Shown here piece after piece: positions 1 to 7,321 of a DNA stretch of 15,853 bases; position 1 is the first letter of the stretch, and each line of letters begins with the position of its first letter. The stretch is taken from contig CAZHNG010000142.1 in NCBI GenBank assembly GCA_964533785.1, forward strand, positions 1-15,853. The letters are read 5' to 3'. The DNA is from JANQRV01 sp964533785. GTDB taxonomy: Bacteria; Bacteroidota; Bacteroidia; Chitinophagales; Saprospiraceae. Both the position numbers and the translations under genes were made by a program. The notes below the pieces were generated by a model. It was not told the origin of the DNA. It worked only from the letters and a program-made list of their open reading frames with translations, and did no database searches.

Positions 1-70
1 ACTTTTGAAGACATCGTTTAGACAAGTCTAATACGTTTCCCGCCAAAAATTTTTTCGTGGGGTTTAGTGT

Positions 71-103
71 TTTGGTGCTTTCGTGGCTACTAAATATTTT
101 TTG
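71..103 (+). promoter_or_regulatory. Probable promoter of the MscS gene
   Basis: TTTG at 71-74 and TATTTTTTG at 95-103 are separated by 20 bases. This is close to the Bacteroidota consensus TTTG-N19-TAnnTTTG, with one extra T in the -7 box. It lies about 55 bases before the start codon at 158, and no Shine-Dalgarno sequence is seen. The match is visual only. Confidence 0.5.
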
Positions 104-157
104 CCCTGTAGTTAATAAAAAATAGACGGAATCACTTGATTTTTATAACAACGGAAA

Positions 158-1546
158 ATGGATATCAGTAGTTTTTTTTCATTTCCACTATTTACGATCG
201 GGGATCATGAGATCACGTTAGGCAATATATCAGCCCTGCTTCTTATTTCGGCGGCTCTCTTTTTTCTTTACCGGCTGTTTACGTTGAAATTTTTACCGAA
301 ATATTTTGAGCGTAAGGAAGTAGATGCTAAAAATCAGCGTACCATCCGCCGGTTGCTGATCATCGTTCTGTTTTTGTCTCTGGTTATTGGTTTTTTATTG
401 AGCTGTCAGATCGATAGTGTGGTCTTTACGATGAACGATATTGATATTAAGATCAGCAATATTCTGTTGGCTATTTTATTATTCCAGGTTGCCCGGCTGT
501 TGGATTGTTTTGTTTCTAAGATCTGGTTGAAGGATTACTACGAAAAACGGCGGCAGGAGCTCAAGTCCACGAGCTACGAAAAACTGATCGAAGAAGCTCC
601 ACAGGCAGCCGTACAGTCCGTTTTTTACATCATTGCCATCATTCTCATTCTCTATAATTTTAACATTAACCAGACGATCTACGATTTTGGGACGGATATA
701 GCCCCCGAGCCTTTAAAGATCTCTAACATTTTGTCGGCCATATTTATCCTGATGGCCGCCCGGTTGATCAGTTGGATGATCACTCAAGTCGCATTGTTCG
801 GCTATTTCAGGAATAACGATATTAACCTGGGGTCGCAGTACGCCATTAATCAATTACTGAAATACATCATTTTCTTTATTGCGACCTTGTTGGCGATCGA
901 AGCCATCGGGTTGAACCTGACCGTTATCTGGGCTGGTTCAGCCGCGCTCTTGGTCGGTATTGGTTTCGGACTACAACAAACCTTTAACGATCTGATCTCC
1001 GGGATTATCCTGTTGTTTGAAAGAACGGTTGAGGTGGGTGATTTTGTGCAAATTGACGAGGACGAACTAGGAGGCCAGGTACGCCGAATTGGTTGGCGGA
1101 CTTCCGACGTGGAAACGCGTAACAATATTACCGTCATCGTACCCAATTCCAAACTCATTTCTGAAAATGTGGTCAATTGGAGTCACAGTGGAGATCAGGC
1201 GCGCTTTAAAGTATCAGTAGGGGTAGCCTACGGCTCCGACACCCAGTTGGTCAAAAAGATCCTATTGGATTGTGCCAAAGAGAATAAACAGATCTTAAAA
1301 TACCCTAGTCCTTTTGTACGCTTTACCGACTTTGGTAATTCCTCCCTGGATTTCGAATTGTTATTCTGGTCGCACAATTTTTTGCGCATTGAAGATGTAA
1401 GGAGCGATCTTCGCTTTGCTATTGATCAAAGCTTCCGCGAAAACAATATTACTATCCCATTCCCGCAAAGAGATGTTTGGATGCGGTCTAAAGAGGAAAA
1501 TAAACCGAATTTGATGTTACCAGAGGATAATAATAGCACGAGTTAA
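158..1546 (+). CDS. MscS-family mechanosensitive ion channel
   Basis: The 462-residue inner-membrane protein probably opens under membrane tension to release solutes during osmotic downshock. Hydrophobic segments lie near residues 18-42, 65-84, 100-118, 150-168, 189-212, 233-251 and 257-288. The last is the pore helix and carries the MscS signature GIGFGLQQTFNDLISG (267-282), rich in Gly and Ala as in known MscS pores. The soluble beta domain follows (about 290-340, with GDFVQI and VPNSKLISENVVNWS), then the mixed alpha/beta C-terminal domain to about 440. Additional N-terminal helices make it longer than E. coli MscS (286 residues), placing it among the medium-sized MscS homologues. It stands alone, convergent with the M48 protease gene, and its stop codon lies inside the inverted arm of a 9-bp repeat array. 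Family assignment is secure; ion preference and gating cannot be read from the sequence. Confidence 0.95.
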   Translation: MDISSFFSFPLFTIGDHEITLGNISALLLISAALFFLYRLFTLKFLPKYFERKEVDAKNQRTIRRLLIIVLFLSLVIGFLLSCQIDSVVFTMNDIDIKISNILLAILLFQVARLLDCFVSKIWLKDYYEKRRQELKSTSYEKLIEEAPQAAVQSVFYIIAIILILYNFNINQTIYDFGTDIAPEPLKISNILSAIFILMAARLISWMITQVALFGYFRNNDINLGSQYAINQLLKYIIFFIATLLAIEAIGLNLTVIWAGSAALLVGIGFGLQQTFNDLISGIILLFERTVEVGDFVQIDEDELGGQVRRIGWRTSDVETRNNITVIVPNSKLISENVVNWSHSGDQARFKVSVGVAYGSDTQLVKKILLDCAKENKQILKYPSPFVRFTDFGNSSLDFELLFWSHNFLRIEDVRSDLRFAIDQSFRENNITIPFPQRDVWMRSKEENKPNLMLPEDNNSTS

Positions 1547-1617
1547 ACGATTTAGATAAGTTTGACGGGGGCAATTCGTCAAACTCGCTAACCAGTCGAA
1601 CCCGTTAAACTCGTTTT
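1536..1617. repeat. Array of 9-bp units, inverted then direct, between convergent genes
   Basis: Units near YCGTYRAAC lie head to tail. On the minus strand CCGTCAAAC, TTATCTAAA, TCGTTTAAC and a partial TCGTGC occupy 1568 down to 1536. On the plus strand TCGTCAAAC, TCGCTAAC, CAGTCGAAC, CCGTTAAAC and TCGTTTTC run from 1576 to about 1617. One unit is 8 bp. Because the two halves face opposite ways, the region can fold: AGTTTGACG (1559-1567) pairs perfectly with CGTCAAACT (1577-1585), and ACGAGTT (1538-1544) with AACTCGT (1608-1614). It lies exactly between convergent stop codons, so it may act as a bidirectional terminator. The same unit recurs at 7254-7321. Confidence 0.7.
1559..1585. terminator. 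Hairpin between convergent mscS-like and M48 genes (possible bidirectional terminator)
   Basis: A perfect 9-bp stem (AGTTTGACG / CGTCAAACT) closes a 9-base loop, 13 bases after the mscS-like stop codon and 33 bases after the M48 stop on the other strand. No long T tract follows on either side, so rho-independent termination is plausible but not certain. The hairpin is built from units of the 9-bp repeat array. Confidence 0.4.
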
Positions 1618-2412
1618 CTAATCCAACATGCGTTTAATCCTGCTATATTCTGACTCATTGGTCGCATTACCGCGGCAGCTTAATTCAAGGGCTTTGCGTT
1701 GAATATTTTCCACCCGGTTACCAGGATCGGGATGTGTACTGAGAAATTCGGGCACGGAAGCTCGTCCTTCGATTTTTTGGAAAAAGCCGGCGGCGCCATC
1801 GGCTTTGTAATTGGTGCCGCACAAATAATTGACGGAATACGTATCCGCTTCGGTTTCGTGTTTGCGGCTAAACCTTAAATTGAGAATAGCCAGGGCGATT
1901 TGTTCCAACTGTCCGGGATCCGATTTACCGGTTATGACGGAAACCAGGGCGGAAGCACCGTAAGCTTTGGTCATCTGCCGGGTAGAATGCCGTTGAGCCG
2001 AGTGGGCAATTTCGTGACCAAGCACTCCCGCTAGTTGATGTTCACTATCCAGGAATTTGATCAATCCGGTATAGACGTAGATGAATCCGCCGGGTGTAGC
2101 GAAGGCGTTCAAGGTTTCATCATCCTTGATGAGGGTGACGGTCCACGGAAATTGATCGGCATAGGCTACGTTGCCCGATTGTAATATTTTATTAGTGATG
2201 TTGCGAACATAGCGGTATACCTCCTCATTGCCTCTTTCGGGTAAGACTGGAAATTGTTGAGGGTCATTAGCAATTTGCTGTTGTACCTGTTTGCCCAGTT
2301 CGATGTCCTGTTCAACGGTAAATAAATTGAAGCCGCCACCCTGGGTGGTCGAGCAAGTGGTCAAAAAAGGCGTAATGGAAATGATCAGCAAAAATGGTTT
2401 CAATAAGTTCAT
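1618..2412 (-). CDS. M48-family zinc metalloprotease, lipoprotein
   Basis: The 264-residue exported metalloprotease is related to the catalytic part of BepA/YfgC and Oma1-like M48 enzymes. Family members degrade misfolded outer-membrane or envelope proteins, so periplasmic quality control is the inferred role. A signal peptide ends in lipobox LTTC (Cys20), so the protein is probably membrane-anchored. The zinc site is HEIAH (133-137, ligands H133 and H137, catalytic E134), with the third ligand probably E188 in ETEAD. STHPDPGNR (225-233) is the conserved motif near the end of the domain. It lacks the TPR tail of BepA. The gene is divergent from the OmpH pair, which fits an envelope-maintenance neighbourhood, and its stop codon abuts the 9-bp repeat array. 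Confidence 0.92.
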   Translation of the reverse strand: MNLLKPFLLIISITPFLTTCSTTQGGGFNLFTVEQDIELGKQVQQQIANDPQQFPVLPERGNEEVYRYVRNITNKILQSGNVAYADQFPWTVTLIKDDETLNAFATPGGFIYVYTGLIKFLDSEHQLAGVLGHEIAHSAQRHSTRQMTKAYGASALVSVITGKSDPGQLEQIALAILNLRFSRKHETEADTYSVNYLCGTNYKADGAAGFFQKIEGRASVPEFLSTHPDPGNRVENIQRKALELSCRGNATNESEYSRIKRMLD

Positions 2413-2576
2413 GCAAAATTGGTATTAATAACGTCTTGTGAACGATAGGAAAAGAAGGAATGTTTTGCAAAAATTGGGATCGTTAAAACTTTTAACCGCC
2501 CGTTAAACATAAGTTAAACCTGGTTATCAGTAAGTTACAAAAAACTCCTTTCTATCGTTTACTAATTGGAATTTCT

Positions 2577-2584
2577 TATTTTCG
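2577..2584 (+). promoter_or_regulatory. Possible -7 box for the first OmpH gene
   Basis: TATTTTCG differs from the Bacteroidota -7 box TAnnTTTG at one base and lies 82 bases before the start codon at 2666. No good -33 TTTG is found 19-20 bases upstream (ATCG is there instead). The 253-bp divergent region 2413-2665 otherwise holds three GTTAAA words (2482, 2502, 2513) and no recognised element. Confidence 0.3.
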
Positions 2585-2665
2585 CGGGCGTAAATCGTAT
2601 TGAGCAGATGTGACAAACCCCTCAAGCGTTGCGTCTAATTAAATAAATAAAAATTTTCAAACCAC

Positions 2666-3190
2666 ATGAGTTGTACTACCATTAAAAAAATTGGCTTGTT
2701 AGCAGTGTTTGCCATTCTGGCGATGACTTCCAGTTTACAGGCCCAACGGATTGCTTACGTTGATGTCAATCAAATATTGGAAAATATTCAGGAGTATCAG
2801 GAGGCACAGCGGGAACTGGACCAAACGGCTGCTCGCTGGCGCCAGGAGATCGCCCAGGAATATGACAAGATCAAAGGACTATACAACCGCTACCAGGCGG
2901 AGCAAGTCTTATTAAGTGATGAGGCTCGTAAGAAAAAGGAGGATGAGATCATGGATCTGGAAACCCAGGTCCGAGAAATGCAAAAAGGCAAATTCGGGCC
3001 TGAGGGGGAACTATTCCAACGTCGGCAAGAACTGATACAACCTATTCAGGATCGCGTGTACGCGGCTATTGAAGAATTTGCCAACGATAAGGGTTTTGAT
3101 TTCATATTCGATGTATCCAGTACCGCGGGCATGATCTACTACAAAGAATCCTATGACAAAACACAAGATATTCTGAGAATATTAAAATAA
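2666..3190 (+). CDS. OmpH/Skp-family periplasmic chaperone (first copy)
   Basis: This 174-residue secreted protein belongs to the OmpH/Skp family, whose members hold unfolded outer-membrane proteins in the periplasm on the way to the BAM machinery. A signal peptide with hydrophobic core LLAVFAILAM ends near SLQAQ (about residue 27), followed by the family opening RIAYVDVNQIL. Residues about 40-110 are charged and glutamine-rich and form the expected coiled-coil tentacles. The C-terminal part, with QPIQDRVYAAIEEFANDKGFDFIFD, restores the beta body. Length is normal for the family. A second copy follows after 84 bases and has its own promoter, as is common in Bacteroidota, where tandem OmpH genes often follow bamA. 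No bamA is present in this window. Confidence 0.92.
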   Translation: MSCTTIKKIGLLAVFAILAMTSSLQAQRIAYVDVNQILENIQEYQEAQRELDQTAARWRQEIAQEYDKIKGLYNRYQAEQVLLSDEARKKKEDEIMDLETQVREMQKGKFGPEGELFQRRQELIQPIQDRVYAAIEEFANDKGFDFIFDVSSTAGMIYYKESYDKTQDILRILK

Positions 3191-3203
3191 ATCAGGAAGG
3201 TGC

Positions 3204-3234
3204 TTTGTAATAATTGATACGAAGAATATTTTTG
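3204..3234 (+). promoter_or_regulatory. Consensus Bacteroidota promoter for the second OmpH gene
   Basis: TTTG at 3204-3207 and TATTTTTG at 3227-3234 are exactly 19 bases apart, a perfect match to TTTG-N19-TAnnTTTG. It lies in the 84-base gap between the two OmpH genes, 40 bases before the ATG at 3275. The second gene can therefore be transcribed independently of the first. This is the strongest promoter match in the window and a good lineage marker. Confidence 0.8.
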
Positions 3235-3274
3235 CAGCCTTAAAATTAGATTATTTAACAATTAACTTACTAAA

Positions 3275-3778
3275 ATGAAAAGTATTAAAATCAGTCTTAT
3301 AATTGTTGCACTATGTTGTGTTGCACTAACGGCACAAGCCCAAAAGTTTGGATTTGTCAATTCTGCGGCTCTCTTGTCTGAAATGCCCCAAGTGAAGCAA
3401 GCGGATGCTAACCTGGAAGCACTACAAAAACAGTTACAAAAGAAAGGACAGGGAATGTTAGAGCAATTGCAAAAGGATTACATGGAAATCCAGCAAAAAG
3501 TGGAGAACGGGGAATTGTCTCCGAAACAACAGGAGGAAGAGGCTAAAAAACTGGAAGATCGCAGAAATGAAATTGCTGCTTTTGAGCAGGATATGGTTAA
3601 CCAAATCCAGAAGAAAAGATCGGAATTATTGGATCCGATCATGGAGAATGTTAATAAGGCCATTGCCGATGTAGCTAAAGAGAACGGCTATCAATTTATT
3701 TTTGACCAGCAGGTGTTGTTGTATTTCGATGAGGCCCAAGATGTAAGTGATCTCGTCAAGAGCAAATTGGGGATGTAG
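3275..3778 (+). CDS. OmpH/Skp-family periplasmic chaperone (second copy)
   Basis: This 167-residue secreted protein is a paralogue of the gene just upstream. The signal peptide (ISLIIVALCCVALTAQAQ) is cut near residue 22, followed by KFGFVNSAALLSEMPQV, the OmpH N-terminal strand and helix. Residues about 40-115 are a Gln/Glu/Lys-rich coiled coil, and the end (LLDPIMENVNKAIADVAKENGYQFIFD) is the family's closing region. The inferred role is chaperoning outer-membrane proteins, perhaps with different clients from copy one, since the two differ throughout the coiled coil. It has its own consensus promoter, and transcription probably ends at the hairpin 33 bases downstream. Confidence 0.92.
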   Translation: MKSIKISLIIVALCCVALTAQAQKFGFVNSAALLSEMPQVKQADANLEALQKQLQKKGQGMLEQLQKDYMEIQQKVENGELSPKQQEEEAKKLEDRRNEIAAFEQDMVNQIQKKRSELLDPIMENVNKAIADVAKENGYQFIFDQQVLLYFDEAQDVSDLVKSKLGM

Positions 3779-3810
3779 GGATTCTCCGGTTTTTACTAAA
3801 CGCAAGACAG

Positions 3811-3849
3811 AAGCCACAACTTGTTGATCAGGTTGTGGCTTTTGCTTTT
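3811..3849 (+). terminator. Intrinsic terminator after the OmpH genes
   Basis: A perfect 10-bp stem, AAGCCACAAC (3811-3820) with GTTGTGGCTT (3832-3841), closes an 11-base loop and is followed by a T-rich run (TTTTGCTTTTT). It stops just before the end of the convergent DUF5107-TPR gene. The T tract favours termination of plus-strand transcripts. Confidence 0.85.
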
Positions 3850-3852
3850 TGG

Positions 3853-6800
3853 TCAGGAAGATCCTAGATAGTACAACACCCAGAGATCGTGTGGGTTAAG
3901 CTCAGCAGCAGCCCCAAAATTTTTTAGGGCTAAATCTCGCTTTCCGGTCAGCAGGTAGGACAGGCCCAAAAGGAAATGACCTTCCGATCTTTTTAATTTT
4001 CGCGATTGGCCTTCACCGAATTTTGAAAAGAAGTCCACCTCTTCTTCCTCAGCTAATAATTCCTTGCCCTTACCATGAAGGGTTGCGGCAATAGTTTCGG
4101 TATGTTGGGTTTGCCCCAGCTGATCATGCGCCAAAGCTTTGTAGAACTGGTATTGGGAAGCTTTAATGTCAAGGGCTGCCACTTTGCGGAAAACTGCATC
4201 CGCTTGTTCTTTTTCGCCCATTTTCGCCAAAGCTTTGGCCTGATAAAATAAAATTTGAGCGTCCCTCTGGTAGCCGGATCTCCTGGCGATCTGGTGATTT
4301 TCGGGGTACTGATCCGCCATCCGGAAATACGACAAGGCTTTTTCCGGAGCCTTAGCTGCTAACTCGGAAATGCCCTGTGACAGACAAGCATCAACGTAGA
4401 TGTCGTGTAGATTATCAACGCCTTCTTGCCGTGGAAAGAAATGGTTGACCAGGTAGTCAATCGCTGTTTCACTTTCATTTTTTAGTAACAATAACTTAAT
4501 CTCCTGTAACAAGGCATCCGGCCTTTGGGCCACAACCTCATGATTGGCCGTCAATAATTGATAACGCTTCTCAATGGCCGCTCCGTTTTTCTCGTATAGT
4601 CGATCCAGTTCGTAATACAGCCTGGGGTCATTGGGGTTTAGTTCAATGGCTTTTTCGTAGGAAACAATAGCTCGTGACAGGTCATTAAAAGTTTGGTGGT
4701 ATCCCCAGCCGAGGTTGCGGTAAGCAATCGCAAAAGATGGTTCCAGCTCCGCAGCTTTTTCCCAATGCTCAATGGCTTTTTGGGGTTGTTTATCGTACCA
4801 TAAGTTGCCCAGGTAATAATGCGCCCGCGGATCAGATGGGTTAGCTGCCAACGCTTTTTCATAGATAGCGATGGTCTCGTAACGAAAAGGAAAGCAGTAA
4901 TCAACCGGCAAGGATCGAGCTGTGTTGAAATGTTTAGTCGCTTTATCGGTATTATTCTCCCGGGCAAACAAATATCCGAGGTAATAATGCACGGTCGGAT
5001 ATTGTTTAAGGCCTTCATGCTCCGAATGGCTTGCTTCCAAAAGGATCGCTTTAGCATCCTGTTCCATACCCGCATTGAGATATTCCACCGCTAACTCCAG
5101 GTAAGACTCCGGATTGTCCCGCATGAATTTCGTCCCGGCGGCTTTTCCTTTTAACCCCAATAATACACTTTCCCTTATCGAGCGGAAATTGAGTGGATCC
5201 TTTTCCAATGCCACTGTTACTAATTGCTGAGCTGTTGCGGTATCGCCCATGGCTCGCAGAATGCCGATTTTTAAATTTAAGGCCTTAATATTACTACTAT
5301 TATAATCCAGGGAGCGATCAATTTCGGTAAGGGCGCGGGCATAATCCGACCTTCTTACCGATAGTTCTGCCAGTTGGTAGTAAGCTGCCGCAGCAAAGTC
5401 CTGATCCCAGGCGGCCCGGTAAAGGGTGTCGTAGGCGGCATCGTATTTTTCCTGGTGCTTAAGGATTACGCCTAAATGATAGAACGGTTCACCGTTTCGC
5501 GGGCGGGTATAGTTGGCGGTTAATCGTTTTAAAGCTTGGCGAAAATAATTGGCCGCTTCTTCCATTTGGAAGTCTTGCTTCCGTAGGATACCCATCATCG
5601 TATTGGAGCGTACATCCAGGGGGTCTCTTTTCAAGGCTTCCTGAAAATAGGGTTCGGGATCGATTCGGGCGTTGTGGAATTGTTTAATGCGCAATCCGGT
5701 TAGGTATAATTCTTCGAGGGAGGATATTTCTTCTGGTTTTGCCGGCGGAACAACCGTTTCGGGAAGGGGGGGATTAGACTCCTTTTTTACGGGATGGTAG
5801 GCGACTAACGCATTATCGTCAGCATCGTGCAGATGAAGGGATAGTTCCGTGTCATCGACTCTTGCCAATTGGATGGTTTTGGCAAAAGGGTGGTCGGGAC
5901 TGATATCCGTTGCCGTATCGAAAACGACCGTCTCATTTTGTTTTACAAGGATTTTCGCTCCTTTGTAGGGTTGAGTGACATTAGCGGCAATCCAATAATC
6001 ATCCCCTTCAATATTTTTGATGTTCAGGGTACCGTTTAAATTGGCGGTAAGCGCGCCTCCCGTTTCCCGCAGCGGGTACCAATATTGTTTAAAGGTTTTG
6101 TACTCGTAGGGTTTCAGCCAACTGTAATCCGGTTGATTATCCGAGTATGCACCGGTCATCAACTCTGCGTAAGGACCATCGGAATCGGTCAATACCTTGG
6201 AGTCCCACATGGCACCGTAATCGCCGGGGCCCCACTCCCACAACTTGGCTCCTTTTACGATATGGTGATTGGCTACGTGCATGGTGCCGGCTTGTTTGCC
6301 ATGATCGTACCCTGCCAGAAAACCTTCTTTGATCTCATGTGCAAACATCGATATGGGGTCAGGATGATTTTTCCACCAGCTCGCATCAATATTATTTTGA
6401 TAATGCGGCTTGCCATTGTAAGTATTCGAAGTGACCGGCCAGTGGGCAAAGCTGTTTTTGGCGTGATAAACCGCAAAATCGGTACTGGGTGGAAAAATGA
6501 CTTGGTAATCTTCATTGACGTGAGTGGCAACATTGGCCCAATACAATATGGAATTGGTATTTTCGGTGGGATTGATCAGGCGGCCGTCAACTTCCAGGTA
6601 GGACTTCCCGGGATAGAGGCTGATGCCTAGCGTCCATTTCATGCGGTGTCGCGGTTCGGTTTCTCCAATCCAGATGGTAGCACTGCCATCCGGGTTTTCT
6701 TCCAGCTTATAGTCCACCGGGATATTCGTCGATGCCCGGTGATGATGAAAGACGCAAAACTCGATCCCCCCTGATATCCATGCACCTAACATGCCGATAT

Positions 6801-7176
6801 TGGCCGGTTTGATCACGTTTTGCCGGTAAAACATTTCGTAGCCATTGGTTTTATCGGTTGCATAAAAAAGGCGGCCGCCAATTTCCGGCAGGACGCATAC
6901 TTTGAGGTATTCATTTTCCAGATAAAGCGCCTGGTAGGTTTTATCTACCTTTTTGTCCGTCAGGTTATCTTCCAGCGCATAGGGATAAATGTACCGGCTG
7001 GCTCCTTGATAAGATTGGTTGCGGAAGAACATAGGATTTTTATCCGGTGCTTTCGCCAAATAGGTGGGAAGGGTAAGAGGTTCCTGCCAAACCTTCACTT
7101 TGCTCTGGCTATAGCCAATGGTGCAGAGGTACAGGCAAAAAATCAGTAGCCTTAATGGTTTAAAGTTGGTAGTCAT
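3853..7176 (-). CDS. Secreted DUF5107 and TPR-repeat protein
   Basis: I place the start at 7176 rather than at the longer reading from 7275, because this Met is followed at once by a good signal peptide (LRLLIFCLYLCTIGYSQ, cleaved near residue 24) and the upstream 33 codons look non-coding. The protein is then 1107 residues. Residues about 55-370 match the DUF5107 type of beta-sandwich domain, with motifs PEIGGRLFYATDK, GGIEFCVFHHHR (137-147), ATHVNEDYQVIFPPSTD and EWGPGDYG (314-321). I infer resemblance to galactose-mutarotase-like folds. From about 500 to the end are many TPR units, for example AHYYLGNLWYDKQPQKAIEHWEKAAELEPS. Proteins of this architecture and size recur in Bacteroidota with no firmly known reaction; carbohydrate handling or binding is a guess. 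It lies downstream of, and on the same strand as, the M49 lipoprotein gene (131-bp gap). Confidence 0.85.
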   Translation of the reverse strand: MTTNFKPLRLLIFCLYLCTIGYSQSKVKVWQEPLTLPTYLAKAPDKNPMFFRNQSYQGASRYIYPYALEDNLTDKKVDKTYQALYLENEYLKVCVLPEIGGRLFYATDKTNGYEMFYRQNVIKPANIGMLGAWISGGIEFCVFHHHRASTNIPVDYKLEENPDGSATIWIGETEPRHRMKWTLGISLYPGKSYLEVDGRLINPTENTNSILYWANVATHVNEDYQVIFPPSTDFAVYHAKNSFAHWPVTSNTYNGKPHYQNNIDASWWKNHPDPISMFAHEIKEGFLAGYDHGKQAGTMHVANHHIVKGAKLWEWGPGDYGAMWDSKVLTDSDGPYAELMTGAYSDNQPDYSWLKPYEYKTFKQYWYPLRETGGALTANLNGTLNIKNIEGDDYWIAANVTQPYKGAKILVKQNETVVFDTATDISPDHPFAKTIQLARVDDTELSLHLHDADDNALVAYHPVKKESNPPLPETVVPPAKPEEISSLEELYLTGLRIKQFHNARIDPEPYFQEALKRDPLDVRSNTMMGILRKQDFQMEEAANYFRQALKRLTANYTRPRNGEPFYHLGVILKHQEKYDAAYDTLYRAAWDQDFAAAAYYQLAELSVRRSDYARALTEIDRSLDYNSSNIKALNLKIGILRAMGDTATAQQLVTVALEKDPLNFRSIRESVLLGLKGKAAGTKFMRDNPESYLELAVEYLNAGMEQDAKAILLEASHSEHEGLKQYPTVHYYLGYLFARENNTDKATKHFNTARSLPVDYCFPFRYETIAIYEKALAANPSDPRAHYYLGNLWYDKQPQKAIEHWEKAAELEPSFAIAYRNLGWGYHQTFNDLSRAIVSYEKAIELNPNDPRLYYELDRLYEKNGAAIEKRYQLLTANHEVVAQRPDALLQEIKLLLLKNESETAIDYLVNHFFPRQEGVDNLHDIYVDACLSQGISELAAKAPEKALSYFRMADQYPENHQIARRSGYQRDAQILFYQAKALAKMGEKEQADAVFRKVAALDIKASQYQFYKALAHDQLGQTQHTETIAATLHGKGKELLAEEEEVDFFSKFGEGQSRKLKRSEGHFLLGLSYLLTGKRDLALKNFGAAAELNPHDLWVLYYLGSS

Positions 7177-7253
7177 AGTGGAAGTTTTTTTCGTTGAATG
7201 TTGAGTATGAATAAACCGCAATCTAACTTTCTGGTGCTCTCCTAACACGCAAC

Positions 7254-7321
7254 CCGTTGACCTCGTCAAATACAAATCTCACCACCCGTTTAACCCGTCG
7301 AACTCGTCTACCTCGTTAACC
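7254..7321. repeat. Second array of the 9-bp repeat, overlapping the M49 stop codon
   Basis: Two units, CCGTTGACC and TCGTCAAAT (7254-7271), a 14-base spacer, then four perfectly spaced units: CCGTTTAAC, CCGTCGAAC, TCGTCTACC and TCGTTAACC (7286-7321). All fit YCGTYNAMC with 9-bp spacing, the same word as at 1536-1617. The last two units lie partly inside the M49 gene and encode its final residues and stop codon on the minus strand. The array is direct only, with no inverted half. Confidence 0.75.

Noticed and set aside
2479..2518. GTTAAA words upstream of the OmpH genes as another 9-bp repeat array
   Set aside because: The CGT words are 20 bases apart, out of the 9-bp register, and only one unit (CCCGTTAAA) fits well.
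6085..6630. Plus-strand open frame of 181 codons inside the DUF5107 gene
   Set aside because: It is fully antisense to a well-supported coding domain and shows no motif; it is a shadow frame.
7177..7275. Longer start for the DUF5107-TPR protein (33 extra residues)
   Set aside because: The extra residues are basic, unlike a leader, overlap the 9-bp repeat region, and would bury a good signal peptide that begins at the Met encoded at 7176.
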